NCBI GenBank assembly: GCA_949502235.1
Contig: CATBDC010000004.1
Span: forward strand, 84,169-148,168
Direction: 5' to 3'
DNA from: an uncultured Lachnospiraceae bacterium
GTDB taxonomy: Bacteria; Bacillota; Clostridia; Lachnospirales; Lachnospiraceae
DNA: 64,000 bases
The notes below the pieces were generated by a model. The model had not been told where the DNA came from. It ran no database searches and was given only the letters and a program-made list of their open reading frames with translations. The position numbers and the translations under genes were made by a program. Shown one piece after another: positions 41,061-50,742 of this stretch (the first letter of the stretch is position 1; every line of letters begins with the position of its first letter).

Positions 41061-43712
41061 CTAAATGGGAAGTTTTTTCTTACCATAGTAAATGCACAAA
41101 CCTATAAACAGCAGCCCTGCCAGAGACATCACCTTCCCGGCCCGCACTCCCGGCGCATGATAGATAATCTGTATTTCATGCTCCCCTCTTCCTATCCTGC
41201 ACCCAAGAAATGCCGTATTCACCTTCTCACCTTCCACTGCCTTTCCATCTACCCGTATCTCAAAGTGCTTGTCATAGGGAATACTGGTAATCAAATACCC
41301 CGGCTTTTCTGCCTTCACCCCTCCGGCGATTACCCTCCCTTTTGTCCGCTTTTTATCCACCTGAAATTCCGCCTGGCAGAGTGCATCCTTCGCGCCCCCA
41401 AGCCTTCCTGTAAAACACCTTACCCCTGATAGCTCATATTCTCCCTTTCCAAGAGTTACTGTAACCTCCGTCTGCCCTTCCTCAAGGGGAACCGCATACG
41501 TAAATTCCGTATTATCGTTATAATAGAAGTGCTTTATAGAGGTCAGCTTATTCCTGATCCCCGAAACCCAGACAGAAACATCCTTTGAGGGCTTTAAGTT
41601 CTCCACATGAAATTGTAAAAACAGCACTCTCTGCCCCTTTTCCTCCTCTGTATCCTCCTTATGGGGTTCATGATAGCTCGAAATATCCATCTTAAGCTCT
41701 TCATTTTTCTTAGACACTATCCTCTCCGGAAATTCCACACTTACCTCTTGTGCACTGCTTAGAACCATATTTTCCGGCAGCCGCCAGGAGGGCTCTGTGC
41801 TGCTGCTTTCCCCTGCAGCTGCCGCCTTGACGCCCGCTTCTTTCACCACCGCATATTCTCTTAAGGCAAGCTGATTATATGGAAATTCAAGACTTTCATA
41901 CTCCGCCTCCTCCAAAACCTTATCTGTCACATAGGCCATAGGCAGAGCATCCTCATTTTCATATACAGCCCACTCCCCTTTCTTTTCTACTGCCCTGTAT
42001 CCCGGAAGCCTCTCCTTTGAAGCGAGATACTTCACTCCCATGAAATCCTGAAAAACCGGATTATATACCGCGGACTGCATCAGGAAATTTCTAAAGGGCT
42101 CCTCCAGTGCAAAGGTTTCTTTTCTGAACCTCTGATAATCCCTGTTATAGGAAGAAGAATAAACCGATGACACATACTGACCCATATCCCTGATACGGTT
42201 AAGATTAGCCCCATTATCCTCGTCTGACCCTAACTGCTCCATTCTGTAAAAGCCTGACTCCTTTTCCGTTATCTCCCGAGTCAGCTCCTGTATGCTCTCG
42301 TCCGTGACCTCTTTATAAAACTCATGCTTTACCATGTAATCCGCTCCCGTATGTAACGATACGCCATATAGAGCCAGAAAGCCTATCGCCGGGCCAAGGA
42401 GTATGAAAGAATTTCTTTTTACAAAGGGCCGCTTCTGAAGGATAAGGAAGCACATGAGCATTACCATACTGTCGAGAAGCACAAGCTCCCAGTATTTCCC
42501 CACATCTCCCTTCTCCCGCCCTGCACAGACAAAAGCCGCCGTAAGCAGATAAGGCAGAAAGCTTATCATCCGCCTTTCTTTCTTTTCTGTTTCCAGATCT
42601 CTTAAATAGCAGGCCGTTAGATAGCAGAGCAAGGGAAGAAATGGAATCATGACCTTATTCCTGATATAAAGCCCCCCGTTAAGCAGCCAGGAAAATACCG
42701 GAACCGTCAGTATCACCATACATCCCCAGGCAAGTATCCGCTCATGAAGCCTGTGAAAAAACAGCATTGCAATAAGAGCCGTAAGGCCAAGGGAGGTCAG
42801 GCCGATTCCATAGGGAGCATAAAAAAACTCATCCAGCTGTATCCGGGGAAGCAAAAGCTCCATAAGACTTACATCCGGCCTGCTGCCCTCACGCCCCGCA
42901 AGCGCCATGGCCGCAGGCAGAAGAAGCACGCCGTTAAGTATGACCGCCAAAAGAAAAGGAACGAGAAACCTTAAGCCTTCACCAATAAAGGCTCTGACAC
43001 CGGCAGATCCCCCCGTCCATCCCTTCACCTCAAAATACCTATAGATTCCGTATAAAACAAGCGCCAGCATCCCTCCGATGCTGAAATAAAAGCTTGTCAT
43101 AACCATCAAAAAGATGCTAAGAAGCAGCAGACCGTAGCGTCTCCGTCCCCTTCCAGACCTTTCTCCCGAAACACCGGCATATTCATCCATACCGTCAAAA
43201 TACCTGTCCACTCCTAAAAATCCCATGCAAAGAAAGGGCATATAATTTATAAACATAATCTGATTATAGGAATGATAGATCATAGGCCCCGACAGCAGAA
43301 ACATAACCGCCGCACAGAAGGAAAGCTTAACTGAAAATCCTCTCCTCCTAAGCCACCTGTAAAAAAGCATCACTGATACTCCAAGACTTAAAAACTGGGC
43401 TGCCATCATATAATCAGAGATTTCCACAAAGGGAAGGAGATAGGACAGCAGTACAACCGGACTGTACAGCCCATAGTAGGCAAAATTATAAATATTCTGC
43501 CCGCCCCCGATATTTAAGGCAAATTCCGGAAAAAGCTCTCCCGTCTCATAAAACTGTCTGCGAAAATAATCCGGAAACACGCTGTGCTGGCTTAACCAGT
43601 CCACTCTGCTGCCGAAAATACCGAGGCGCAGCACAAATATGCTGACAAAGAAAAACGCGAGCAGGAACAGAAGAAGATAGTTAAGCCTCTCCTTATACTG
43701 AAACCTTTTCAT
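41061..43712 (-). CDS. yfhO: YfhO-family membrane glycosyltransferase, 883 aa
   Basis: A large GT-C type membrane protein. The N-terminal part (1 to about 480) has about 12 helices, with the catalytic-loop region SRVDWLSQHSVFPDYFRRQF near residue 35. The C-terminal 400 residues are an extracytoplasmic domain ending in a last helix (AGKVMSLAGLLFIGLCIYYG). YfhO proteins move a sugar from undecaprenyl phosphate to teichoic or lipoteichoic acid on the outer face. It overlaps the end of the GT2 gene by 20 nt and is third in the operon GtrA / GT2 / YfhO, a complete three-component glycosylation set. Confidence 0.9.
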   Translation of the reverse strand: MKRFQYKERLNYLLLFLLAFFFVSIFVLRLGIFGSRVDWLSQHSVFPDYFRRQFYETGELFPEFALNIGGGQNIYNFAYYGLYSPVVLLSYLLPFVEISDYMMAAQFLSLGVSVMLFYRWLRRRGFSVKLSFCAAVMFLLSGPMIYHSYNQIMFINYMPFLCMGFLGVDRYFDGMDEYAGVSGERSGRGRRRYGLLLLSIFLMVMTSFYFSIGGMLALVLYGIYRYFEVKGWTGGSAGVRAFIGEGLRFLVPFLLAVILNGVLLLPAAMALAGREGSRPDVSLMELLLPRIQLDEFFYAPYGIGLTSLGLTALIAMLFFHRLHERILAWGCMVILTVPVFSWLLNGGLYIRNKVMIPFLPLLCYLTACYLRDLETEKKERRMISFLPYLLTAAFVCAGREKGDVGKYWELVLLDSMVMLMCFLILQKRPFVKRNSFILLGPAIGFLALYGVSLHTGADYMVKHEFYKEVTDESIQELTREITEKESGFYRMEQLGSDEDNGANLNRIRDMGQYVSSVYSSSYNRDYQRFRKETFALEEPFRNFLMQSAVYNPVFQDFMGVKYLASKERLPGYRAVEKKGEWAVYENEDALPMAYVTDKVLEEAEYESLEFPYNQLALREYAVVKEAGVKAAAAGESSSTEPSWRLPENMVLSSAQEVSVEFPERIVSKKNEELKMDISSYHEPHKEDTEEEKGQRVLFLQFHVENLKPSKDVSVWVSGIRNKLTSIKHFYYNDNTEFTYAVPLEEGQTEVTVTLGKGEYELSGVRCFTGRLGGAKDALCQAEFQVDKKRTKGRVIAGGVKAEKPGYLITSIPYDKHFEIRVDGKAVEGEKVNTAFLGCRIGRGEHEIQIIYHAPGVRAGKVMSLAGLLFIGLCIYYGKKKLPI

Positions 43713-44658
43713 GGCGTCCTCCTCCTGCCTCTTCGCTGGAGTCCTTTAAAATAAAAATCGGCCTGTGCTTCGTCTCCAGATAGGTTTTAGATAAATACTG
43801 CCCCACAATCCCCGTGCAGAAAAGCTGGATTCCGCTGACCAAAAAGATAATACATGCCAGCGATGGCCAGCCCGATACCGGGTCTCCCCAGATAACCGTG
43901 CGCACAACAATAACAAGGATCATAAAAAATGCCAGCATACAGAATACAACCCCCACAACTGCCGCAAGTGACAAAGGTGCTACGGAAAATCCCGTAATCC
44001 CCTCCAGAGAGTAGAGAAACAGCTTCTTCACTGACCACTTCGTTTCCCCGGCACAGCGTCCTACGTTCTGGAATTCCAGCCATTTTGTCCGAAATCCTAC
44101 CCACTCAAAAATCCCTTTGGAAAATCGGTTATACTCACTCATTCCAAGGACCGCATCCACCATTTTCCGTTTCATAAGCCGGTAATCCCTTGCGCCGTTT
44201 ACAATTTCCGTCTTGGAAATCCGGTTGATAAACTTATAGAAGCTCTCCGACAGAAAAGAGCGGATTTTCGGCTCCCCGGTTCTGGTAGAACGTCTGGTTG
44301 CCACGCTGTCATAAGATTCCTCTGTAAGAATCCTGTACATCTCCGGCAGGAGTCCCGGCGGATCCTGAAGATCAACATCCATGGTTGCCACAAAATCTCC
44401 CTGCGCATTTTTAAGCCCTGCATAAAGGGCAGCCTCCTTCCCAAAGTTTCTGGAAAAGGAAAGATATCTGCACCGGGCGTCAGTTTCATTTAATCCTTTT
44501 AAAAATCCCAGCGTGCCGTCCGTAGAACCATCATCTACAAACAAAAGCTCAAACTCCGTATCCGGCATCTCCTTCATAACCCGGCACATCTCACGGTAAT
44601 ATACAGGCAAAGCCTCTTCTTCATTAAAACAGGGAACTACAACACTTATCTTACTCAT
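43693..44658 (-). CDS. GT2 polyprenyl-phosphate sugar transferase (CsbB/GtrB type), 321 aa
   Basis: Makes undecaprenyl-phosphate-linked sugar on the inner membrane face. GT-A fold with VVPCFNEEEALPVYY (7-21), FVDDGSTDGT (DxSxDGT), the DxD-type ATMDVDLQDPP (about 93-103) and RDYRLMKR. Two C-terminal helices (about 228-255 and 263-290) anchor it, as in GtrB/CsbB. The start overlaps the GtrA gene by 8 nt and its end overlaps yfhO by 20 nt, so the three proteins are coupled. Confidence 0.92.
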   Translation of the reverse strand: MSKISVVVPCFNEEEALPVYYREMCRVMKEMPDTEFELLFVDDGSTDGTLGFLKGLNETDARCRYLSFSRNFGKEAALYAGLKNAQGDFVATMDVDLQDPPGLLPEMYRILTEESYDSVATRRSTRTGEPKIRSFLSESFYKFINRISKTEIVNGARDYRLMKRKMVDAVLGMSEYNRFSKGIFEWVGFRTKWLEFQNVGRCAGETKWSVKKLFLYSLEGITGFSVAPLSLAAVVGVVFCMLAFFMILVIVVRTVIWGDPVSGWPSLACIIFLVSGIQLFCTGIVGQYLSKTYLETKHRPIFILKDSSEEAGGGRHEKVSV

Positions 44659-45082
44659 TTGCTACACCTCCGAAATCACTTTTTCTAAATATGACAAATT
44701 TACTGATGATATAGTTTAACAAAATTACCAGCGCCTGAATCAGGCATTTGCTGATAAAGCCGGAAATACCAAGCATACCGTTTAAAAAATATACCCCGAA
44801 AAATTCTATTGCCAGCGTCCCCATACGCATCCCCGCGAAGCTTGCAAGCTCCCGCATGATCTGCATCCCGTCCCTGTTTGTGACGCCAAAAACAAAAAAA
44901 CGGTTCACAAAAAAAGCAAATACAACTGCTGCCATGATAGAAACCAGGTTTGCCGTATTCACCGAAATTCCGGCACACCTTAGACATATAAATACAGCAA
45001 GATTTACGCCTGTAGTCATCCCTCCAAAAAGCAGATAGCGGAAGACCTCCCTCTCCATTAGCTTTTCCGATAATTTTTTCAT
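44651..45082 (-). CDS. GtrA-family flippase, 143 aa
   Basis: Small protein with four membrane helices of the GtrA/GtcA family (YLLFGGMTTGVNLAVFICL and FFVNRFFVFG are typical). GtrA/GtcA proteins are thought to flip the lipid-linked sugar made by the GT2 enzyme to the outside, where YfhO uses it. The ATG at 45082 follows AAAGGAG; a longer frame to 45130 runs into a repeat copy. Confidence 0.88.
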   Translation of the reverse strand: MKKLSEKLMEREVFRYLLFGGMTTGVNLAVFICLRCAGISVNTANLVSIMAAVVFAFFVNRFFVFGVTNRDGMQIMRELASFAGMRMGTLAIEFFGVYFLNGMLGISGFISKCLIQALVILLNYIISKFVIFRKSDFGGVANE

Positions 45083-45109
45083 TTGTTCACGCTCCTTTAA
45101 CCCTGTATT

Positions 45110-45150
45110 GTTACTGCTCAATCCGTTCACATCAATCCGTTCACAATAAC
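45110..45150 (-). repeat. Nested-hairpin repeat, terminal fragment (E)
   Basis: GTTACTG-CTCAATCCGTTCACA-TCAATCCGTTCACA-ATAAC holds the terminal motif of the repeat family with a tandem duplication of TCAATCCGTTCACA. It corresponds to the right end of copy A (GTTACTG...TCCGTTCACAGTAAC). It lies just upstream of the GtrA start, in its leader. Confidence 0.6.
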
Positions 45151-45199
45151 CCTATATTCTTTATATCTTCCCGACAATTACATACTTTAATCCACACCC

Positions 45200-45239
45200 C
45201 TTAAGAAATACCTGAATTATATCTTAAGAATCATTAAGA
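45200..45239 (+). promoter_or_regulatory. Direct repeats upstream of the two-component operon
   Basis: CTTAAGAA occurs at 45200-45207 and 45223-45230, followed by CATTAAGA (45232-45239). The 23-bp period and position, about 80 bp before the response regulator start, suggest binding sites for an OmpR-type regulator controlling its own operon. A -10-like TATGAT lies near 45265. Confidence 0.45.
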
Positions 45240-45316
45240 TGCACCGATATTTTCTGTGAAATCTGCTATGATAAGTACAGTTACAAAGATAAACGCATAA
45301 GGAGATTTAACTGATT

Positions 45317-46033
45317 ATGGAAAATCCGAGAATATTAGTTGTAGACGACAACCAGGAAATACGGGAAATCATACACATTCTTCTGGAAGGAGAAGGCTTT
45401 CAGATTACCGAAGCCTCTGAAGGGACGGCTGCTCTTAAGCTTATAGAGAAGATTCCCTTTGACCTAATTATCCTTGATATTATGATGCCAGGATTAAACG
45501 GCTACCAGACCTGCCTTGAAATACGAAAAAACAGCAACGCCCCTATCCTGTTTCTAAGCGCCCGCACAAAGGACAGCGATAAAACACTTGGCTTTTCAAG
45601 CGGCGGGGACGATTATCTTGCAAAGCCCTTTTCCTATAATGAGTTAATAAGCCGCAGCAAGGCCCTCATCAGGCGCTATCAGGTGTATAAAGGAAAGGAT
45701 GCTCCCCAACTGGAAAAATCCGTTAAAAACGCCGGGCCGCTCCTCTACCAGAATCTGGAAATTGATGAGAACAGAGGGGAAGTCCGGCGGGACGGACACG
45801 CTCTTGAGCTTACAGATATAGAATACGCCATTCTTCTTTTACTAATTAAAAACCGCCGCCAGATATTCTCTGCCAGCCGGCTCTATGAAGCAGTCTGGGA
45901 CGAGCCATATTACTACGGCGCAAATAACACGGTGACTGTGCATGTCCGCAACCTGCGCCTTAAAATAGAAGAGGATCCGAAAAGTCCTTCCATTATAAAA
46001 ACCGTCTGGGGAAAGGGGTATCGATGTGATTAG
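45317..46033 (+). CDS. OmpR-family response regulator, 238 aa
   Basis: Receiver domain (1-120) with the acidic pair at D10-D11, the phosphorylation site D54 in LIILDIMMPG, the switch SAR, and the lysine in LAKPF. Winged-helix DNA-binding domain (about 135-236; LTDIEYAILLLLIKNRRQIF and TVTVHVRNLRLKIEEDP). It resembles VanR-like regulators. It overlaps the sensor kinase gene by 8 nt. Confidence 0.93.
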   Translation: MENPRILVVDDNQEIREIIHILLEGEGFQITEASEGTAALKLIEKIPFDLIILDIMMPGLNGYQTCLEIRKNSNAPILFLSARTKDSDKTLGFSSGGDDYLAKPFSYNELISRSKALIRRYQVYKGKDAPQLEKSVKNAGPLLYQNLEIDENRGEVRRDGHALELTDIEYAILLLLIKNRRQIFSASRLYEAVWDEPYYYGANNTVTVHVRNLRLKIEEDPKSPSIIKTVWGKGYRCD

Positions 46034-47375
46034 AAAAATAAAAAGCCTAAAAATCCGCACCCAGTTTGCGTTAGTGCTTTTATGTACCGGAATCCTATGC
46101 TTTACTCTCTTTGAAAAGCTGTGGACAAATAAATGGGCTATCGGCGAATTTCTTACGGGAACCGACTATTCCCTTTCACAAATGGATGATATGATTTTTA
46201 TGGATGACTTTTATGAGGCTGCGCTTAGCTATGACATCCCGGATTCCGAAGAAGATACAGAAGCTGCTAAAGCCTTAGAGCCCTTTTTTGATATGACTGA
46301 TAAATATACGTCCGTCTACGTCTACGGGCTGGATGACGGATACTTCCGGGCCGGGAAATATGCCCAGATTATGGATGCAGAAAGCTTTCGTACCTTTTTT
46401 GATTTCGGATATGGCATCCTAAACGGCGACGGAGAGCAGCTGAGTATATTTCCCATGAAGTTCCGGAACGGCACAGCTATGGTTATGATATATAATTACC
46501 AGAGTTCTGTCTTTATCTATCCCTATTTTGTCGGATGCTTTCTTTTTTGCTGCCTTCTTTTTTTAGGTATTGTCCTGTTCTTTATAAACCGGAAAATGCG
46601 CTCTGTCACCATATTGGAGCACGAGATACTTACCATGGCTTCCGGAGATCTGACGCATCAGATCCCGGATTTCGGCGGAGACGAAATCGGCATACTTGGA
46701 AAAGAACTGAACGGCCTGCGCAATTCTTTAAATGATACAATTTTAAAGGAGCAGGAAAGCCGCAAGGCAAACCAGGATCTTATCACCGCCCTGTCCCACG
46801 ATCTCCGCACTCCCCTTACAATCTTAACCGGATACCTGGAGGTTTTGCGTCTTAAAAGAGGCCCCAAAGCCACAGAGGAATACCTTAATAAATGTTTGCA
46901 AAAAACAGAGGATATCAGAGAGCTGACAGATAAAATGTTTGAGTACGCACTCATATCCGAGGAAAACGAAGCCCCGGAAATGGCATGGATTTCTACGGAC
47001 TTTATAGAACAGTGCCTTCTGGAAAACTGCGACTTTATAAAGCTTGCAGGCTTTACTTTCCAGTTTCATATGCCCTCCCTTACTCATGTGCTTGAAACTG
47101 ACAAAACCATGTTAAAAAGGATATTTAACAATCTTTTCTCCAATATTTTAAAATACGGAGATAAAAAACAGCCGGTTGTCGTAGAGGGTACGATAAATAA
47201 AAAGGGGCTGTGCATTTCTATATCAAACACAGTAAAACAAAAACACTCCCAGACAGAAAGCAGCAACATCGGGCTTAAAAACGTGAGGACAATGATGGAG
47301 CTTTTAAACGGTTCCATAGATGCAGACACACATGACCACATATTTAAAGCAGAGCTCCGGTTCTCTCTAAGATAA
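46026..47375 (+). CDS. Sensor histidine kinase, 449 aa
   Basis: Partner of the response regulator. Helices at about 13-30 and 163-187 flank an extracytoplasmic sensor of about 130 residues. A HAMP-like segment follows (190-245), then HisKA with phosphoacceptor H258 in ITALSHDLRTPLTIL and an HATPase domain with N-box NNLFSNILKYG and a reduced G-box region (SNIGLKNVRTMMELL). The start is a GTG at 46026. The signal is unknown; teichoic-acid genes next door hint at envelope sensing, but this is inference. Confidence 0.92.
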   Translation: MIRKIKSLKIRTQFALVLLCTGILCFTLFEKLWTNKWAIGEFLTGTDYSLSQMDDMIFMDDFYEAALSYDIPDSEEDTEAAKALEPFFDMTDKYTSVYVYGLDDGYFRAGKYAQIMDAESFRTFFDFGYGILNGDGEQLSIFPMKFRNGTAMVMIYNYQSSVFIYPYFVGCFLFCCLLFLGIVLFFINRKMRSVTILEHEILTMASGDLTHQIPDFGGDEIGILGKELNGLRNSLNDTILKEQESRKANQDLITALSHDLRTPLTILTGYLEVLRLKRGPKATEEYLNKCLQKTEDIRELTDKMFEYALISEENEAPEMAWISTDFIEQCLLENCDFIKLAGFTFQFHMPSLTHVLETDKTMLKRIFNNLFSNILKYGDKKQPVVVEGTINKKGLCISISNTVKQKHSQTESSNIGLKNVRTMMELLNGSIDADTHDHIFKAELRFSLR

Positions 47376-47386
47376 GGAACCGGAGC
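47354..47386 (+). terminator. Hairpin at the end of the kinase gene
   Basis: GCTCCGGTTC and GAACCGGAGC form a perfect 10-bp stem. It starts within the last codons of the kinase and spans its stop. There is no T-run, so it could be a rho-independent terminator of weak type or an mRNA-stabilising hairpin. Confidence 0.5.
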
Positions 47387-47408
47387 CTCCAGAAACAAAC
47401 TCTTATTT

Positions 47409-48356
47409 TCATTTATCAGAGGTATAATCCTTTATAATAGGCGGGATCTGGGACATCATATTATCAACATCCTCAAACATAGCGCTCTTGGTCGTGCCTA
47501 AGCCGCCCGCCCTCTTAATATGCTTCATAACCTCCTGGTACTTGCCCTTTATCTGCTCAAAAAAGCCGCATAACATCTGAAGGGCCGTTTTTGATTCCCC
47601 AATCACTCCTGAAATCTCTTTATGTACTGCCTCGGCGCCCTCCGCAGAGTGTATAATATCGTCAAATTTTTTGTAAGTCTCATCCACCTTTTCGATACTT
47701 TCGCCCAGAGCCTTCTGTGAAGTAGATATGTTGCCATACAGATCATCTGTTCCCTGCTCCACATCCCGGATTCCGGAATCCACCTCACCGGTCAGGTTCT
47801 TTATCTCATCCGCAAGCTTCTTTACCTCCACTGCTACAACCGCAAAGCCGCGGCCCTGTTCGCCGGCACGGGCTGCTTCAATAGAAGCATTGAGCGCAAG
47901 GATATTTGTCTGCTCAGCAATAGAAACAATTTTATTTGTACACAGCTTAATCTTTTCAACTGCCTCCTGCAGGTCTTCAAATGTATGCTCCATTTCATCA
48001 AAATAAGTTTTAACCTGCAAAGAACTAGTTTTAAGCTCTTCCACGCCGCTTTGTGCGTGCGTAACCGACTCAGCAATCGTGTCCTTTACTTTTACGAAAT
48101 CCCCTGACACCTGTTCAATACTTGAAAAGTTATACCCGAAATCCTGCAGCTTTTCTTGAAAGCTCTCTGCCTCCTTCAGCACATTTCCAAAGGAAGCCCC
48201 GATCTGATTTATCTCCCACAGGGAATCCACTTCCTTTTGGACAATCTCCCCGTGATATTCCTTCAAACTCTTTATTACATGCAGTACCGGATACAGACTT
48301 TTCCCGCCTTCAGAGGCTGTCCTTAGCTCCTGTCTGCTTTTATTCCAAAATGACAT
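47409..48356 (-). CDS. Soluble methyl-accepting chemotaxis-type protein, 315 aa
   Basis: Has the conserved MCP hairpin tip [20 protein letters not shown] then [21 protein letters not shown] (about 145-185), flanked by long coiled coils. There is no membrane segment and no ligand domain; the N-terminus (1-60) is short. It is therefore a cytoplasmic signalling scaffold. It lies 11 nt after the FIST-domain gene on the same strand, so the FIST protein is the probable sensor. No CheA or CheW gene is in the window. Confidence 0.9.
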   Translation of the reverse strand: MSFWNKSRQELRTASEGGKSLYPVLHVIKSLKEYHGEIVQKEVDSLWEINQIGASFGNVLKEAESFQEKLQDFGYNFSSIEQVSGDFVKVKDTIAESVTHAQSGVEELKTSSLQVKTYFDEMEHTFEDLQEAVEKIKLCTNKIVSIAEQTNILALNASIEAARAGEQGRGFAVVAVEVKKLADEIKNLTGEVDSGIRDVEQGTDDLYGNISTSQKALGESIEKVDETYKKFDDIIHSAEGAEAVHKEISGVIGESKTALQMLCGFFEQIKGKYQEVMKHIKRAGGLGTTKSAMFEDVDNMMSQIPPIIKDYTSDK

Positions 48357-48367
48357 GTTCCTTCCCC

Positions 48368-49423
48368 CTATTCAAAAACCACACAAGTCATGGACTGGTT
48401 TACAAAACGATTATTATAATGCTCCCCGTATCCCACGAAGCCTGCATGATTGCCTAATCTTCCCATTTCTTTTAAATAATCCTCTATGTAATCATTCTGA
48501 CTGAACAGAAGATACCTGAACAGGCAGTTCACTGAAAATACAGCTGAAATCCTAGAAAAATCCCGCTGTATCATCCTGATTGTATCCCTTACAATCTCCC
48601 TGTAATTACCAAGCTCCAGCAAAACAAGAACATCCGAGTCATTTACCTGGCGGAAGCATGTCAGCGCATCTCCATTCACTTCCTTTATAGAGACAATACA
48701 CGTATCATCTCCATTTAACTTCCCGAAAGGATTCTTAAATGTCTGTGTCGTAATCTCCTGCTCTGTTACATGAAGGATCTCCTGATACACCTGCTTTGCA
48801 GGACGGCCGTTTAACGCCCCGATAATGTATTTTGCCTTATCGGTCTTAGATGCAATAAAGCGGTAATCCTCCAACTGATGATAAATATTTTCTTTATATG
48901 CTTTTACCCTGCCGTTTTGATTTTTCACTATAGCATATGCTACCGCATCCTCATATACTCTTCCGTTCGCGGACACCTTTCCTGCATCTCCGGTACCGCC
49001 CACCAGTGAAATATTTTTATGCTTTAAAACACTGTAAATTGTAGTCAGCACACAGGCATCGTTTCCTGTACAGAAATCAATGCAGATTGTATCCTCCTTT
49101 GAACCATTTACACTTCTTACGTCCTTCTCAAGCCGTTCAATATATTTTACCGGCATAGAAGACACCTGTTCCAGCACATTAGCTGCCACGCTGACTCCAT
49201 CTGAAAATGCGATGATCCCTACACCCTTTTCTACAATCTTAGCAGCATAGCTCATTCCGATGCATCCAATGCTTGGCACTCCCGGATACAAAGCCTCTAA
49301 TTCCTTTACATGAGATTCAAATTGCTCCCCATTCGAAAGCAGCATAATAAACTGCGGCTTTATCAGACCCCTGACCGCCTCTCTTAGGTCCCCCCGCTGG
49401 CTCATTCCAAAAAATTGTTTCAT
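48368..49423 (-). CDS. FIST-domain sensory protein, 351 aa
   Basis: FIST N domain (about 1-200; [20 protein letters not shown] and [11 protein letters not shown]) and FIST C domain (about 205-345; [19 protein letters not shown] and [18 protein letters not shown]). FIST modules bind small ligands such as amino acids in signalling proteins. Here it is a free protein without output domain, in an operon with a soluble chemoreceptor that lacks a sensor. The two probably act as one split receptor. Confidence 0.85.
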   Translation of the reverse strand: MKQFFGMSQRGDLREAVRGLIKPQFIMLLSNGEQFESHVKELEALYPGVPSIGCIGMSYAAKIVEKGVGIIAFSDGVSVAANVLEQVSSMPVKYIERLEKDVRSVNGSKEDTICIDFCTGNDACVLTTIYSVLKHKNISLVGGTGDAGKVSANGRVYEDAVAYAIVKNQNGRVKAYKENIYHQLEDYRFIASKTDKAKYIIGALNGRPAKQVYQEILHVTEQEITTQTFKNPFGKLNGDDTCIVSIKEVNGDALTCFRQVNDSDVLVLLELGNYREIVRDTIRMIQRDFSRISAVFSVNCLFRYLLFSQNDYIEDYLKEMGRLGNHAGFVGYGEHYNNRFVNQSMTCVVFE

Positions 49424-49577
49424 TGTGAGCTTCCTTTCCCATTTCTTACATTATTGTACAATTGTATGTATCCGCTAATCAGACAAATAGCAAATAAATA
49501 GCAAATATATTATATGTTATCCGCATATTACCCGTCAATAATAAATTGCTTTTAACCCGTTTATATGCTATACTGTG

Positions 49578-49670
49578 GTTACTTTTCACGGGTCAGGAAC
49601 GCGCACTGGCTGCGTGTTCCCTGAGAGCATTTGCATTTACTGTGCAGACCGTAAGAAAATGATTCAGAGA
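49578..49670 (+). repeat. Nested-hairpin repeat, diverged copy (D)
   Basis: Begins GTTACTTTTCAC, has an extra hairpin TCAGGAACGCGCA/TGCGTGTTCCCTGA (49593-49625), then GCATTTGCATTTACTGTGCA and CCGTAAGAAAATGATTCA, as in copy A. It ends with GAGAGGATATAGCC, which serves as the ribosome binding site of the methyltransferase gene at 49681. The first hairpin is degenerate. Confidence 0.65.
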
Positions 49671-49680
49671 GGATATAGCC

Positions 49681-50541
49681 ATGTGGATTGCAGACAACTG
49701 GAAGGATTACGAAATATTAGACTGCAGCAGGGGTGAAAAGCTGGAGCGCTGGGGAACCTATATTTTAGTTCGCCCGGATCCCCAGGTGATCTGGGACACT
49801 CCCAGAACCTTTGAAGAATGGAAGAAAAAAAACGGGCATTACCACCGGAGCAAAAAGGGCGGAGGGGAATGGGAATTTTTTAATCTTCCGAAGCAGTGGC
49901 AGATTCACTATAGGAAGCTGACCTTTAATCTGAAGCCTTTCAGCTTTAAGCATACAGGGCTTTTCCCCGAACAGGCGGCAAACTGGGACTGGTTTTCTCA
50001 TAAAATCCAAAATGCCGCACGCCCGGTAAAGGTTTTAAATCTTTTCGCATATACCGGAGGAGCCACTCTGGCGGCGGCCGCCGCAGGTGCCCAGGTAACA
50101 CATGTTGACGCGTCAAAGGGGATGGTAGGATGGGCAAAAGAAAACGCTGCTTCTTCCGGCCTTTCTGACAGACCGATCCGCTGGCTGGTAGATGATTGTG
50201 TAAAATTTGTAGAAAGAGAAATCCGGCGGGGAAACCGCTATGATGCAGTGATTATGGATCCACCGTCCTACGGAAGAGGACCGAAGGGGGAAATCTGGAA
50301 AATTGAGGATGCCATCCACCCGCTTATCGGGCTCTGTGCACAGCTTTTATCAGACCGCCCGCTGTTCTTCCTTATTAATTCCTACACAACCGGCCTGGCT
50401 CCAGCGGTACTTACTTATATGCTGGAAACAGAGCTTAAAGGTTTTAAAGGCCATACAGAATCACAGGAAATCGGCCTCCCCGTGACCGGATCAGGTCTTG
50501 TCCTTCCCTGTGGGGCTTCCGGGAGGTGGGAGGCTGACTAA
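49681..50541 (+). CDS. SAM-dependent methyltransferase, RlmI/YccW-like, 286 aa
   Basis: Class I Rossmann methyltransferase with LNLFAYTGGATLAAAAAGA (motif I, about 120-138), HVDASKGMVGWAKENA (motif II), and the catalytic-type DPPSYGRGPKGE (about 197-208). The FAYTGG plus DPPSYGRG pattern belongs to COG1092 rRNA (cytosine-5) methyltransferases, but the protein lacks the PUA domain of full RlmI, so the substrate is uncertain. Its leader is a repeat copy, which also supplies its ribosome binding site (AGAGAGG). Confidence 0.85.
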   Translation: MWIADNWKDYEILDCSRGEKLERWGTYILVRPDPQVIWDTPRTFEEWKKKNGHYHRSKKGGGEWEFFNLPKQWQIHYRKLTFNLKPFSFKHTGLFPEQAANWDWFSHKIQNAARPVKVLNLFAYTGGATLAAAAAGAQVTHVDASKGMVGWAKENAASSGLSDRPIRWLVDDCVKFVEREIRRGNRYDAVIMDPPSYGRGPKGEIWKIEDAIHPLIGLCAQLLSDRPLFFLINSYTTGLAPAVLTYMLETELKGFKGHTESQEIGLPVTGSGLVLPCGASGRWEAD

Positions 50542-50544
50542 AAG

Positions 50545-50648
50545 GTAAAAATTTCCACCTGTACGGTTGAGATATCGTTCGAGGGACGGAAGTTTTAAGA
50601 TGCCCTTCCTAACGCAGACAAGGCAACCGTACAGGCGAAAAATTTTAC
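50545..50648. repeat. 104-bp inverted-repeat element downstream of the methyltransferase
   Basis: Arms 50545-50569 and 50624-50648 match at 21 of 25 positions, with a perfect 12-bp core CCTGTACGGTTG/CAACCGTACAGG. The 54-nt loop holds a small hairpin GGAAG/CTTCC. It starts 3 bp after the stop codon. It could be a terminator, but the size and the AATTTT tips at both ends suggest a small palindromic element or structured RNA. It is unrelated in sequence to the other two repeat families. Confidence 0.65.
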
Positions 50649-50742
50649 ACATTTTTTATAGAAATCATGAGGGCTTTCGTGTATTCTATAAGGGTAATTA
50701 ATTTTACAGCATTTTTAAACTAAAACAATGGAGGTAAGAATC

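Noticed and set aside
47354..47386. Strong intrinsic terminator after the sensor kinase
   Set aside because: The stem is perfect but there is no T-run, so it is kept only as a hairpin of moderate confidence.
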